64,000 nt of DNA from the NCBI RefSeq assembly GCF_036226365.1, contig NZ_CP108462.1:7596501-7660500 (forward strand), in the 5' to 3' direction. The position numbers and the translations under genes are program-made. Under the pieces are notes generated by a model, which saw nothing but the letters and a program-made list of their open reading frames with translations, made no database searches and had not been told where the DNA came from. This stretch comes from Streptomyces sp. NBC_01262. GTDB lineage: Bacteria; Actinomycetota; Actinomycetes; Streptomycetales; Streptomycetaceae. Shown piece after piece: positions 26,139 to 35,734 of this stretch; the stretch's first letter is position 1, and every line of letters starts with the position of its first letter.

Positions 26139-27056
26139 ATGGCCCTTGGTACAGCTTCCACCAGGACCGACCGAGCGATCACCATTCGTGAGCTGCTCGC
26201 CTCCGGTCAGCGTTCGTACTCCTTCGAGTTCATGGCGCCCCGGACCGACAAGGGCGAGCGCACCCTGTGGAAAGCCATCCGCCGGATCGAGGCGGTCGCG
26301 CCGACCTTCGTCTCCGTCACCTACGGCGCCGGCGGCAAGTCCCGCGAGGGCACGGTGCGGGCCACCGAGCGGATCGTCTCGGACACCACGCTCACCCCCG
26401 TCGCGCACCTGACGGCCGTCAACCACTCCATCGCCGAGCTGCGCAACATCATCGGCCAGTACGCCGACGCCGGGATCCGCAACGTCCTCGCGGTGCGCGG
26501 CGACCCGCCGGACGACCCGATGGGGGAGTGGGTCCCGCACCCCAGCGGGGTCGCCTACGCGGCCGACCTCGTGAGGCTCATCAAGGAGTCCGGCGACTTC
26601 TGCGTGGGCGTGGCCGCCTTCACCGAAATGCACCCGCGCTCGACGGACTGGGAGAGTGACACCCGTCACTTTGTCGACAAATGCCGGGCGGGTGCGGACT
26701 ACGCCATCACGCAGATGTTCTTCCGCGCCGACGACTATCTGCGCCTGCGTGACCGGGTCGATGCGGCGGGCTGCGTCACCCCGATCATCCCCGAGATCAT
26801 GCCTGTCACGAACGTGAAGCAGATCGAGCGCTTTGCCCAGCTGGGGAACGCGCCTTTCCCAGCGGAGCTTGCGGACCGTATCCTCGCGGTCAAGGACGAT
26901 CCGGCCGCGGTGCGGGCGATCGGGGTGGAGTACGCGACCGAGATGTGCCGAAGGCTCATGGCCGAGGAGATCCCGGGACTGCACTTCATCACCCTGAATC
27001 ACTCCACGGCGTCGCTGGAAATCTACGAGAATCTGGGACTGCACCAGAGGTCGTAG
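26139..27056 (+). CDS. metF: 5,10-methylenetetrahydrofolate reductase
   Basis: FAD-dependent reduction of methylene-THF to methyl-THF for methionine synthesis. 305-residue barrel with FEFMAPRTDKGE (catalytic Glu), VSVTYGAGGKSRE, HLTAVNHS, VLAVRGDPP, and ITQMFFRADDY. ATG 26139 has no ribosome binding site; TTGGGC (26103-26108), 16 bp, TTAGCC (26125-26130) would start transcription at the ATG, implying a leaderless mRNA. Confidence 0.95.
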   Translation: MALGTASTRTDRAITIRELLASGQRSYSFEFMAPRTDKGERTLWKAIRRIEAVAPTFVSVTYGAGGKSREGTVRATERIVSDTTLTPVAHLTAVNHSIAELRNIIGQYADAGIRNVLAVRGDPPDDPMGEWVPHPSGVAYAADLVRLIKESGDFCVGVAAFTEMHPRSTDWESDTRHFVDKCRAGADYAITQMFFRADDYLRLRDRVDAAGCVTPIIPEIMPVTNVKQIERFAQLGNAPFPAELADRILAVKDDPAAVRAIGVEYATEMCRRLMAEEIPGLHFITLNHSTASLEIYENLGLHQRS

Positions 27057-27088
27057 GGCCGTCGACGGTATCGGTGAGGAAGTGCGAC

Positions 27089-27976
<888 letters not shown>

Positions 27977-28001
27977 GGGCTTTCAGCCCGTCGGACACGG
28001 C

Positions 28002-29375
28002 TCAGCGGCTGCCGCCAGGCCCGCCGGCGATGAGGTCGGCGACGATCGCCGCGGACATGCCGGTGTGGGCGAGGCCGCCGCCGGGGTGGGACCAGCCGCC
28101 GACGCGGTAGAGGCCGGGCAGGGGCGAGCGGTTGGCCGGGTGGAGGAAGGCGCCCCCTGCGCCCGCGAGGGCGGGGCGGGACACCGGGCCGGGGGAGGGG
28201 CGCAGCTCGCGCCAGAGCAGTCGCTCGCCGAGCCGCAGTTCCGGGATGGCGGCCTCCACGACGGCGAGGAGGCGGTCCGCGTCCACCGGGGCCGGGGACG
28301 GCGCCGGCACGGTCACCGTGAGCGTCACCGCCTCGTGCCCCTCGTCGGGGCGGAGCGCCGGGTCGTCGGGGCGCAGCACGGTCACCACATGCCGCTCGTC
28401 GTGCACCACGGTGCGGTGGACCGCGTCCGCGCCCCGCGCCCCGCGCAGCGCGAGGCAGACGACCAGCCGACCCGTCTCCGTCCCTGTCCCTGTCCCCGTC
28501 CCGTCGTGCTCGCGCGGCGGGACGCCGGAGACCACGGCATCCGCCTCCACCCGCGTCCCGTCGGCCAGTTCGACCCCGGCCGCCCGCCCCGCCTTCTCCA
28601 GCACCTCGCCGGACACTTCCGCCCCGAAGCGGAACTCGACGCCGCGCGCGAGGCACCGCTCGTACACCGCGTCCGCGAGCGCCCGCATGCCCCCGCCGAC
28701 GTACCAGGTGCCGAAGGTCTGCTCCATGTACGGCAGCACCGCCGCGCTGGCCGGCACAGCCTCCGGGTCGAAGCCGTACGCCTCCGCGTAGGAGCCGAGC
28801 AGCGCGACCAGCCGCGGATCGCGCAGTTCACGCCGCCCGACCTCGGCCAGGCTTGAGGGAGCGCGCCGGAGCGGCCTGCGCAGCGCGGGATACGGATCGC
28901 GGCCCAGCGGCGACACGTCCTGCGCAAGCGCGTCTTCGAGCAAGGGCCGCCGCGTGGCCTCCCAGACCTCCCGGGCGCGGCCGAGCAGGCCGTTCCAGCG
29001 CTCGCCCGCGCCGGGCCCGAGGGTGGCGTCCAGGGCGGCTGCGACGCCGCCCCGGGAGGCGTTGGGAAGGGAGACCGAGGTGCCGTCGGCGAAGACATGA
29101 CGGCTGGCGGGATCGACCTGGGTCAGGGACACGCACTGCTCCAGCGGCTCCTTGCCGCCCTTCCCCGTCTTGATGAACAGGTCCCGGTAGACCGCCGGGA
29201 GGTGCAGCAGCCCCGGCCCGGTGTCGAACCCGAAGCCGTCCCGCTCGAACCGTGCGACGCCGCCCCCGTACGTCGCGGAGCGCTCGTACACCGTCACCCG
29301 GTGGCCGGCCGTGGCCAGCCGGGCCGCCGCCGCGAGCGAGCCCATACCCGCGCCGATCACCGCGATGCCTGCCAT
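28002..29375 (-). CDS. phytoene-desaturase-like FAD/NAD(P) oxidoreductase
   Basis: 457 residues of the CrtI/amine-oxidase superfamily. FAD fold VIGAGMGSLAAAARLATAGHRVTVYE at the N-terminus, FDTGPGLLHLP near residue 50, and C-terminal GLYRVGGWSHPGGGLAHTGMSAAIVAD typical of phytoene desaturases. No carotenoid genes are adjacent, so the substrate is open. ATG 29375 has no ribosome binding site, while TATAGA lies about 10 nt upstream on the coding strand, suggesting a leaderless mRNA started inside the end of the DUF4126 gene. A GT-dipeptide run (GTGTGTETG) comes from a small tandem repeat. Confidence 0.87.
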   Translation of the reverse strand: MAGIAVIGAGMGSLAAAARLATAGHRVTVYERSATYGGGVARFERDGFGFDTGPGLLHLPAVYRDLFIKTGKGGKEPLEQCVSLTQVDPASRHVFADGTSVSLPNASRGGVAAALDATLGPGAGERWNGLLGRAREVWEATRRPLLEDALAQDVSPLGRDPYPALRRPLRRAPSSLAEVGRRELRDPRLVALLGSYAEAYGFDPEAVPASAAVLPYMEQTFGTWYVGGGMRALADAVYERCLARGVEFRFGAEVSGEVLEKAGRAAGVELADGTRVEADAVVSGVPPREHDGTGTGTGTETGRLVVCLALRGARGADAVHRTVVHDERHVVTVLRPDDPALRPDEGHEAVTLTVTVPAPSPAPVDADRLLAVVEAAIPELRLGERLLWRELRPSPGPVSRPALAGAGGAFLHPANRSPLPGLYRVGGWSHPGGGLAHTGMSAAIVADLIAGGPGGSR

Positions 29376-29385
29376 GCGCAGGACT

Positions 29386-29991
29386 CTATAGGGGCTGCAC
29401 CAGCCTGCTCCGCCGGGCCGCCCGGCGGGCCTGCCACCGCCGCCAGTAGCGGCGGATCCGGGACATGATGAAGATCACCGTGATCACGCCCAGCACCAGC
29501 GCCACCGCCGCGATGATCGCGGCCGGGAGCGGATGGAAGAGCGCGAGGACGATGATCCCCGACACCCCCAGATCCTCGGCGAGGCTGACGATGATGTTGC
29601 TGGCGGGCTCGGGCGAGGTGTTGACGCCCATGCGCACACCGGCTTTGACCAGGTGGCTGGCGAGCGCCGTCGTGCCGCCGACGGCAGCGGCTGCGAGCTG
29701 GGGCAGGGAACCGTCCTGGCCCGCGATGAGCGCGGCGACGACACCGCCCGCGATCGGGCGGATGACGGTGTGGACGGCGTCCCAGGCGGTGTCCACGTAA
29801 GGGATCTTGTCGGCGACCGCCTCGACCAGGAACAGCGCACCGGCGACGACCAGGACGTCGGTGCGCTCCAGTTGGGCCGGCACCTCGTCGCTGATCCCGG
29901 TGGCGCCCATGAGGCCGAGCAGGAAGACGACGGCGTAGGCGTTGATCCCGCTCGCCCAGCCGCTGGTGAAAACGAGCGGAAGTACGGACAT
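29386..29991 (-). CDS. DUF4126-family membrane protein
   Basis: 201 residues with about five hydrophobic helices (residues 3-32, 46-60, 78-92, 97-115, 140-178) and a very basic tail (RRYWRRWQARRAARRSR). The N-terminal FTSGWASGINAYAVVFLLGLMG fits DUF4126. Function unknown. Followed closely by the phytoene-desaturase-like gene on the same strand. Confidence 0.82.
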   Translation of the reverse strand: MSVLPLVFTSGWASGINAYAVVFLLGLMGATGISDEVPAQLERTDVLVVAGALFLVEAVADKIPYVDTAWDAVHTVIRPIAGGVVAALIAGQDGSLPQLAAAAVGGTTALASHLVKAGVRMGVNTSPEPASNIIVSLAEDLGVSGIIVLALFHPLPAAIIAAVALVLGVITVIFIMSRIRRYWRRWQARRAARRSRLVQPL

Positions 29992-30161
29992 GGGCTGAAC
30001 CGTACCGGCACTGAGTACGTGTACCTACAGCCGCAGATAAGTAGGCGAGCGGATGGGAATCCACCCGCGTAGACGCCAAGGTAGAGGCAACGGACGGGCG
30101 CGGCACCGGTACCGCCGACACGGGGCGGCGGAACCGGTGCGGCCCGACCGGACGGGGGGTA

Positions 30162-30212
30162 GCGCTGTCCCGGTACGGCCCGACGGGGGATCGGACCGTA
30201 CCGGGGCAGCGC
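30162..30212 (-). terminator. hairpin terminator of the TetR/YhgE unit
   Basis: GCGCTGTCCCGGTACGG (30162-30178) and CCGTACCGGGGCAGCGC (30196-30212) form a 17-bp stem with one G-U type pair, ending 2 bp beyond the TetR stop. Confidence 0.65.
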
Positions 30213-30214
30213 GC

Positions 30215-30835
30215 TTACGTGTCCGTGCGCGCTCCGGCTCCCGCCACCCGTCCCTGAAGCAGCCGCGACAGCGCCGAGTGGACGTCGTCGATGCTGCGCT
30301 CGGGCTGGAAGGACAGCCAGTCGAGCGCCGCGACCAGCACCATTCCGAAGAGCGCGGCCGCCGTGAGCGGGATGTCGATCTCGTCGCTCAGCTCGCCCGC
30401 CTCGACCGCGTCGCGCAGCGCCCGCTCCACGACCGCGATGACCTCCATGCGCAGGACGAGCAGCGTGTCCTGCCAGGCCCGGTTGGTGCGCCACAGTTCG
30501 GCGACGTACAGCTGCGTGAAGGACGGATAGCGGGCGATGAAGGCCAGTCCGGCCCGGATCATCGCGTCGATTCCGTCGATCTTCCTGCCGCCGCGTGCGG
30601 CGGCCCCGGCGGCGGCCTCGCTCAGGGAGGCGGTGAGCAGGCCGACGCCGTGCCGGAGCAGCTCCTCCATCAGCTCGTTCTTGCTCGCGAAGTTGTAGTA
30701 GACGGTGCCCTTCGCGACCCCGGCGCGCTCGGCGATCTCGTCCACCGTCGTGGCGGAGAAGCCCTGTTCGGCGATGAGCGTGACCGCCGCCTCGTAGAGC
30801 TTCTGCCGGGTGGCCTGGCGTCGTGGGGTGTTCAT
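30215..30835 (-). CDS. TetR-family transcriptional regulator
   Basis: 206 residues. N-terminal helix-turn-helix TTVDEIAERAGVAKGTVYYNFASKNEL at about 28-54; the C-terminal helices form the ligand and dimer domain. ATG 30835 with GGGAG upstream is chosen; GTG 30874 would overlap the YhgE stop by 4 nt and is also possible. Last gene of the ATPase-YhgE-TetR unit and its likely repressor: an operator-like dyad lies in front of the ATPase gene. Confidence 0.9.
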   Translation of the reverse strand: MNTPRRQATRQKLYEAAVTLIAEQGFSATTVDEIAERAGVAKGTVYYNFASKNELMEELLRHGVGLLTASLSEAAAGAAARGGRKIDGIDAMIRAGLAFIARYPSFTQLYVAELWRTNRAWQDTLLVLRMEVIAVVERALRDAVEAGELSDEIDIPLTAAALFGMVLVAALDWLSFQPERSIDDVHSALSRLLQGRVAGAGARTDT

Positions 30836-30870
30836 GGGGTCAGATTCTCCCTGCAGAACGGGGTTCCGGT

Positions 30871-33003
30871 TCACAGCGACAGCTCGGGGTGCAGCCGGTC
30901 CAGTGTCCAGACCTGCTTACGGCGGGCCGACCACGCGGTGAGGGTAAGGGCGCCCGCTGTGAAGAGACCGAGAACCAGGCAGGCCCGCCACACCGGCCAC
31001 AGCCCGCCGCCCGAGATCAGGTGGCGCAGCCCCTCGACCACGTACGTCATGGGCAGCAGCGGGTGCAGCAGGTTGAAGAACTCCGGGCTGGTCTGCACCG
31101 GGTAGGTGCCGCCCGCCGAGGTGAGCTGCAGCATCAGCAGCGCCAGCACCAGCACCCGGCCCGCCGGGCCGAAGCGGGCGTTGAGCCACTGCACGATCGC
31201 CCCGAAGCAGGCCGTGACCAGCAGCAGGAAGCCGACCGTGCCGCCCGCCCGGACCATCTGCAGGCCCAGCGCCCAGTGCAGGACCGCCAGCAGCGCCAGC
31301 ACCTGGGCGACCCCGATCGCCAGCACCGGCAGCCAGCCCGCGACGGCTATCCGCCAGGCGGGCGCCCCGGTGGCCAGGGCGCGCTTGCTGAGCGGCTGGA
31401 GCAGCATGTACGCGACCATCGCGCCCACCCAGAGCGAGAGCGGGATGAAGTACGGGGCGAAGCCGGTGCCGTAGTTCGGGGCCTTGTGCAGGTTCTGCGA
31501 GGCGAGCCGGACGGGGTCGGCCATCACCTCGGTGCGGGCGTCGCGGGCCTCGGTGCCGTAGTCCGGGATCTTCGAGACGCCGTCGTGCAGGCCGCTCGCG
31601 AGCTGCCCGCTGCCGTCGGTGAGCGTGGCCAGGCCGGTGGTGAGCCGGTTGGCGCCGGTGGACAGCCGGTACATGCCGCCGGCCAGCTCGGTGGCGCCAC
31701 TGGAGGCCGCGCTGATGCCCGTGTCGAGCGAGTCCGCGCCGCCGGTGGCGGTGTGCAGCCCGGCCGAGACCTTCCGGGCGCCGGTGGCGACCTGGTGGGC
31801 CCCGTCGTTGAGGTCGTTGACCTTGGTGACGACGGCGTCCAGTTCCTTGGGGATGTCGGCGGTCGCGAGCTGCTGGGCGAGCGAGTGGACGGTGCCGAGG
31901 TCGTCGCGCAGGGCGTCGATCGCGCTGCCGCTGTTCCTGACGTACGTCTGCAACTGGACCGCCAGGTCCGCCACCTCATCGGCGGTGTCGGCGGCCGTCT
32001 TCAGCGCCTTGCACTGCGAGGTGACCGCGCCGAGCGGGCACTGCGCGTCGTACGTGCTCCGCAGCTGCGCCGCTGCCGCCCTGGCCGCCTTGACCGCCTT
32101 CGCGGTGTCGGCCGGCAGCGTGCCCAGGCCGTCGCGGATGGCCTGGGAGCCGTCGGCGACCAGCTTCGCCGCCGCGTTGATCTCCTTGGCGTGCTTCTTC
32201 ACGAACGCGATCTCGTCGGAGGCCCCGTTCACCCGGTCCGCCAGGACCTGCGTCCCGGCGGCGACCTGCTTGGCCCCGGTGGCTACCTTCCCGGCGCCCG
32301 TGTCGAGCGTGCCGAGGCCGGTGGCGAGGGAGTGGGCGCCCGCCTCGGCCGTCTTCAGGCCGCTGGCGAGCTCCTCGGCGCCGTCCTCGGCGGTGCCGAT
32401 GCCCTCGCCGAGGGTCGCCGAGCCGTCCTCGGCCTTTCCGGCGCCGGTGGTGAGGTCGTCGGCGCCGTCGGCGGCCTTCTGGGTCTGGTCGTGGAGGTCG
32501 GAGAAGGAGACGTAGATCTTGTCGTAGTACTTACGGGAGGTCTTGGCCGAGACCGAGGCCCGGACCTCGTTGAAGACGGTGCGGGAGATCTGCCCGACGA
32601 TGTAGTTGTTCGCGTCGTTCGAGCGCACCTTCAGCGCGCCGGTCTCCGGGTGCTCGCCCGAGCTTGAGGAGACCCTGGCGGTGAAGTCGGCCGGGATCGT
32701 CAGCGACAGGTAGTACGTGCCGTCCTCGACGCCCTTTGCGGCCTCGGCGGCGCTCGTCTCCTGCCAGTCGAAGGTCTCGCTGGACCTGAGCCCGCTGACG
32801 ATCGTGCCGCCCGCACTGCCCCGGTCGGAGTTCACCAGCGCGACGGGGAGCTTGTCCAGGCGCCCGTACGGGTCCCAGAACGACCACAGGTACAGCGCGC
32901 CGTAGAGCAGCGGCAGCAGCAGGACCGCCACCATCGCCGCCCGCGGCAGCCGCCCCCGGCCGAACCTCTTGAGCTCAAACGCCGCCAGCGTCCGCGTACG
33001 CAT
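30871..33003 (-). CDS. YhgE/Pip-family membrane protein
   Basis: 710 residues. One N-terminal membrane helix (AAMVAVLLLPLLYGALYLWSF), a long extracellular region, and about six membrane helices in the last 200 residues: the ABC-2/MmpL-like layout of YhgE, Pip and EsaA. The middle (about 180-500) is built from repeated LATGxGxLxxGAxxLAxG-type units predicted to form a coiled coil. ATG 33003 follows AAGGAGGAGG and overlaps the ATPase gene by 29 nt. The family is linked to phage adsorption, type VII secretion and export; the cargo here is unknown. Confidence 0.9.
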   Translation of the reverse strand: MRTRTLAAFELKRFGRGRLPRAAMVAVLLLPLLYGALYLWSFWDPYGRLDKLPVALVNSDRGSAGGTIVSGLRSSETFDWQETSAAEAAKGVEDGTYYLSLTIPADFTARVSSSSGEHPETGALKVRSNDANNYIVGQISRTVFNEVRASVSAKTSRKYYDKIYVSFSDLHDQTQKAADGADDLTTGAGKAEDGSATLGEGIGTAEDGAEELASGLKTAEAGAHSLATGLGTLDTGAGKVATGAKQVAAGTQVLADRVNGASDEIAFVKKHAKEINAAAKLVADGSQAIRDGLGTLPADTAKAVKAARAAAAQLRSTYDAQCPLGAVTSQCKALKTAADTADEVADLAVQLQTYVRNSGSAIDALRDDLGTVHSLAQQLATADIPKELDAVVTKVNDLNDGAHQVATGARKVSAGLHTATGGADSLDTGISAASSGATELAGGMYRLSTGANRLTTGLATLTDGSGQLASGLHDGVSKIPDYGTEARDARTEVMADPVRLASQNLHKAPNYGTGFAPYFIPLSLWVGAMVAYMLLQPLSKRALATGAPAWRIAVAGWLPVLAIGVAQVLALLAVLHWALGLQMVRAGGTVGFLLLVTACFGAIVQWLNARFGPAGRVLVLALLMLQLTSAGGTYPVQTSPEFFNLLHPLLPMTYVVEGLRHLISGGGLWPVWRACLVLGLFTAGALTLTAWSARRKQVWTLDRLHPELSL

Positions 33004-33700
33004 CGCCTGCCTCCTCCTTCTGTGTCTGCTTCTGCGTCGCACGAACCGGTATCGCGCCCTCCGGCGCCTCGCTGCACACCGCCAGCACGGTCGTCCCGCC
33101 CGCCGCGATCGCCCGGAGCATCGCCCAGGCCTCCTCGCGCTCGGCGTCCGACAGCTTGTGGTCCACGTCGTCCACCGCCAGCACCTTCGGCCGGCCCAGC
33201 AGCGCCAGCGCGGTGCCCAGGCGCAGCGCCTCCAGCCGCTCCAGGTCCCGGACGGCGGTGCGCGGGCCCTTGACCAGGCGCTCCGGGTCCAGCCCGGCGG
33301 CGGCCAGGGCCTCGTCGATGCGCTGCCGGTCCCCGGTGGGATCACGGCGTACGCGGGCGAGGTCGCGGAGCGAGTCGGTGAACCGGCGCTGGAGCAGGAC
33401 GCGTTCGCGCAGGTGCTCGCCGACGGTGAGGGCCGGGTCCAGCTCGGAGACCCCCGGCACCGGCCCCAGGGCCGCGATCCGGCGGACCGCCGCCGCGCGC
33501 TTGGGCAGCCGGTGCCCGGCGATCTCGGCGTGGCCCTCGGTGGCCCGCATCCGGCCGCTGAGCGCGAGGAGCAGGCAGGTCCGGCCGGAGCCGGACGGGC
33601 CCTCGATCGCGACCAGGCCCCCCTCGGGCGCGCTGAAGGTGACCTCCCGGAACACCCAGCCACGCGGGCCCTTGAGCCCGAACCCCTCCGTGGTGATCAC
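32975..33700 (-). CDS. degenerate ABC-type ATP-binding protein partnered with YhgE
   Basis: 241 residues from GTG 33700 (GGGAGGAAGTC upstream). Overall ABC ATPase shape, but the catalytic motifs are altered: Walker A is GPSGSGRT with Arg40 where Lys is expected, no LSGGQ signature is visible (the segment reads LERLEALRLGTALALL), and Walker B ends AVDDVD with Asp in place of the catalytic Glu. It may bind nucleotide weakly and hydrolyse poorly. It probably serves the YhgE protein encoded by the overlapping next gene. Confidence 0.8.
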   Translation of the reverse strand: MITTEGFGLKGPRGWVFREVTFSAPEGGLVAIEGPSGSGRTCLLLALSGRMRATEGHAEIAGHRLPKRAAAVRRIAALGPVPGVSELDPALTVGEHLRERVLLQRRFTDSLRDLARVRRDPTGDRQRIDEALAAAGLDPERLVKGPRTAVRDLERLEALRLGTALALLGRPKVLAVDDVDHKLSDAEREEAWAMLRAIAAGGTTVLAVCSEAPEGAIPVRATQKQTQKEEAGDAYADAGGV

Positions 33701-33720
33701 GACTTCCTCCCATGAACTGA

Positions 33721-33734
33721 ACTGACCAGTCAGT
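33721..33734. promoter_or_regulatory. TetR-type operator dyad
   Basis: ACTGAC-CA-GTCAGT, a perfect 6-bp inverted repeat with 2-nt spacer, 20 bp upstream of the ATPase start. It has the size and symmetry of TetR-family operators and precedes the gene set that ends with the TetR gene. On the minus strand CATACT lies about 10 bp upstream of it and could be the -10. Confidence 0.6.
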
Positions 33735-33835
33735 GCAAAAACAGTATGGCACAGCAGGTCAGCCGGATTGTCAGTGGCCTGCCTCACCATGAGGTCAAAG
33801 CAAGGGCCCTGACAGCCCGACAGGAGGTCGCTGTG

Positions 33836-34273
33836 ATGACCGCATCGTTCGATGTCCACCCCGTCCTGCGCCGTGCCGCCGCCCCGCCCGCCGCCCTCGA
33901 CCTGCTCGGCCAGGCGAAACGCGGCCTGGCCGAGGCCGCCGTCCTGGAAACCCCGAACGAGCGGTACGCCACCGCGCACCTCGCCGCGCTGCGCACCGCC
34001 GCCGCCGTGCTCGCCGTACGCGGCAGGCCCGAGCCGAACGGACGGCGGCGGCAGCGGATCCGTACCGCCTGGGAGGTGCTGCCCGAAGTGGCGCCCGAAC
34101 TCGCCGAGTGGGGCGCGCTGTTCGAGGCCGGAGCCCCGCGGCGCGCCCGCTGCGAGGCAGGCATACAGGGGGCCGCCACCTGGCGGGAGGCGGATGATCT
34201 GGTGCGGGCGGCGGGGATGTTCCTGCGCCTGGTCGAGAGGATGCTGACGACTAGAGTGGGCCGCGCCGGATAG
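33836..34273 (+). CDS. SAV_6107-type HEPN-domain protein
   Basis: 145 residues, all-helical. ATG 33836 is set by AGGAGGT at 33822-33828; GTG 33833 is in frame. Its length, helix pattern and conserved WEVLPEVAPELAEWGALFEAG block fit what I recall as the actinobacterial SAV_6107 HEPN family. Residues 43-48 read R-Y-A-T-A-H, an Rx4H motif of the kind that forms the active site of HEPN RNases. No minimal nucleotidyltransferase partner is adjacent. It is divergent from the YhgE unit and 50 bp before a methyltransferase gene. Function unknown. Confidence 0.65.
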   Translation: MTASFDVHPVLRRAAAPPAALDLLGQAKRGLAEAAVLETPNERYATAHLAALRTAAAVLAVRGRPEPNGRRRQRIRTAWEVLPEVAPELAEWGALFEAGAPRRARCEAGIQGAATWREADDLVRAAGMFLRLVERMLTTRVGRAG

Positions 34274-34323
34274 AACGACCACCGGAACGCCACCGGAACG
34301 ACCACCACCGAGGAGCCGTCCGC

Positions 34324-35094
34324 ATGTCCCGTGAAGGAGGGGCCGACTCGATGCGGCCCCGCGCGTCCCTGCGTACCGCTGTGGTCTGGGAGGTCCTGTC
34401 CGACGCCCTGGACAGGCAGGCCAAGGCCAGCGGCCGGGATGTGCTGGACGTACTCGACACCGGCGGCGGCACAGGCAACTTCGCGGTGCCCGTGGCCCGC
34501 CTCGGCCACCGCGTGACCGTCGTCGACCCCAGCCCCGACGCCCTGTTCGCCCTGGAGCGCCGGGCCGCCGAGGCCGGCGTCACCGACCGGGTCCGCGGCG
34601 TCCAGGGCGACGCCCACGGCCTGCTCGACGTCGTCGAGGCCGGCGGCTACGACGCCGTCCTGTGCCACGGCGTCCTGGAGTACGTCGACGACCCCGCCGA
34701 AGGCCTGCGCAACGCCGTGAGCACCCTGCGGCCCTCCGGCACCCTCAGCCTGCTCGCCGCCAGCCGCCACGGCGCCGTGCTCGCCCGCGCCATCGCCGGC
34801 CACTTCGCCGAGGCCCAGCACGGCCTCACCGACCCTGACGGCCGCTGGGGCGCCGGTGACCCCGTCCCCCGCCGCTTCACCGCCGACGACCTCACCCGGC
34901 TCGCCGCCGACGCCGGACTACGGGTCGGCCCCGTCCACGGCGTCCGGGTCTTCGCCGACCTCGTCCCCGGCGTCCTGGTCGACACCGAGCCCGGCGCCCT
35001 GGAGGCTCTTCTGCGGCTCGAACTGGCCGCCGCCGAGCAGCCCGCGTTCCACTCGATCGCCACCCAACTGCACGTACTCGCGGAGCGCGGCTGA
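34324..35094 (+). CDS. class I SAM-dependent methyltransferase
   Basis: 256 residues. SAM motif I VLDTGGGTGNFAVPVARLG, Asp of motif II in VTVVDPSPDA, motif III-like VQGDAHGLL, and LCHGVLEYVDDPAEGLRN. The middle resembles SmtA/CmoM-type methyltransferases that act on tRNA or small molecules. The C-terminal part has the RRFTADDLTRLAADAGLRV element common to this group. Likely cotranscribed with the HEPN gene upstream; substrate unknown. Confidence 0.87.
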   Translation: MSREGGADSMRPRASLRTAVVWEVLSDALDRQAKASGRDVLDVLDTGGGTGNFAVPVARLGHRVTVVDPSPDALFALERRAAEAGVTDRVRGVQGDAHGLLDVVEAGGYDAVLCHGVLEYVDDPAEGLRNAVSTLRPSGTLSLLAASRHGAVLARAIAGHFAEAQHGLTDPDGRWGAGDPVPRRFTADDLTRLAADAGLRVGPVHGVRVFADLVPGVLVDTEPGALEALLRLELAAAEQPAFHSIATQLHVLAERG

Positions 35095-35305
35095 CCGGAG
35101 CCGGTGCGGGTAGTCCGTCACACGCCCCCCGATGCGGCTCTCAGGGCCTTATGCTGGCATGACGTAACCAGGGGCGGGGAAAGAAACCCCAGTCAGGCTG
35201 GTGCCGGTTTGGCGCCGTGGGGCGGGTTTCACGAGGGCGAATCCCTGCCTATCCTGGAAGGGTCGTACCGGTCGCTACCTCGCGACCGACGAGTAGGAGG
35301 TCTCC
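35095..35305 (+). other. 211-bp leader ahead of DUF3040 gene
   Basis: Contains TATGCT (35150-35155) as a possible -10, then about 140 nt of leader with GC-rich complementary stretches (GGGGCGGGGAAAGAAACCCC; GGCTGGTGCCGGTTTGGCGCC; GTCGCTACCTCGCGAC). No known riboswitch is recognised and no long ORF with a ribosome binding site is seen. Confidence 0.35.
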
Positions 35306-35722
35306 GTGCCGCTCTCGGAGCACGAGCAGCGCATGCTCGAGCAGATGGAGCGAGCGCTGTACGCCGAAGATCCCAAGTTCGCGTCGGCGCTTGAGGGAAG
35401 CGGACTGCGCACCTACACCAGGCGGCGCGTCTACCTGGCGGTGGCAGGCTTCCTTGTCGGTATCGCGCTGCTCATGGCAGGCATGATCGCCAAGCAGCCC
35501 TGGATCAGCGTGGTCGGTTTCCTCGTCATGCTCGGCTGCGCCGTTCTCGCCGTCACCGGCTGGCGTCGCGCGCTCAAACCCGGCGAACAGCCACCCTCCG
35601 GCCCCCAGGGCCGGCACCACCCCCACGTACGCGGCCAGCGGCATCAGCCGCGGCGCCGCGGCCGCATGATGGACCGCATCGAGGAACGGTGGCAACGGCG
35701 CCGCGACGAGCAGGGCCAGTAG
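35306..35722 (+). CDS. DUF3040 membrane protein
   Basis: 138 residues from GTG 35306 (GGAGGT 6 nt upstream). The N-terminal MPLSEHEQRMLEQMERALYAEDPKF is the hallmark of DUF3040. Two membrane helices follow (about 45-62 and 67-85), then a basic Gln/Arg/His-rich tail. The family is actinobacterial and often near the dcw cluster; function unknown. Confidence 0.9.
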   Translation: MPLSEHEQRMLEQMERALYAEDPKFASALEGSGLRTYTRRRVYLAVAGFLVGIALLMAGMIAKQPWISVVGFLVMLGCAVLAVTGWRRALKPGEQPPSGPQGRHHPHVRGQRHQPRRRGRMMDRIEERWQRRRDEQGQ

Positions 35723-35734
35723 CTTCACCGTTCA

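Noticed and set aside
30033..30054. CCTAC-N12-GTAGG inverted repeat in the gap between the DUF4126 and TetR genes
   Set aside because: Only 5-bp arms; no known operator of this form and no second copy.
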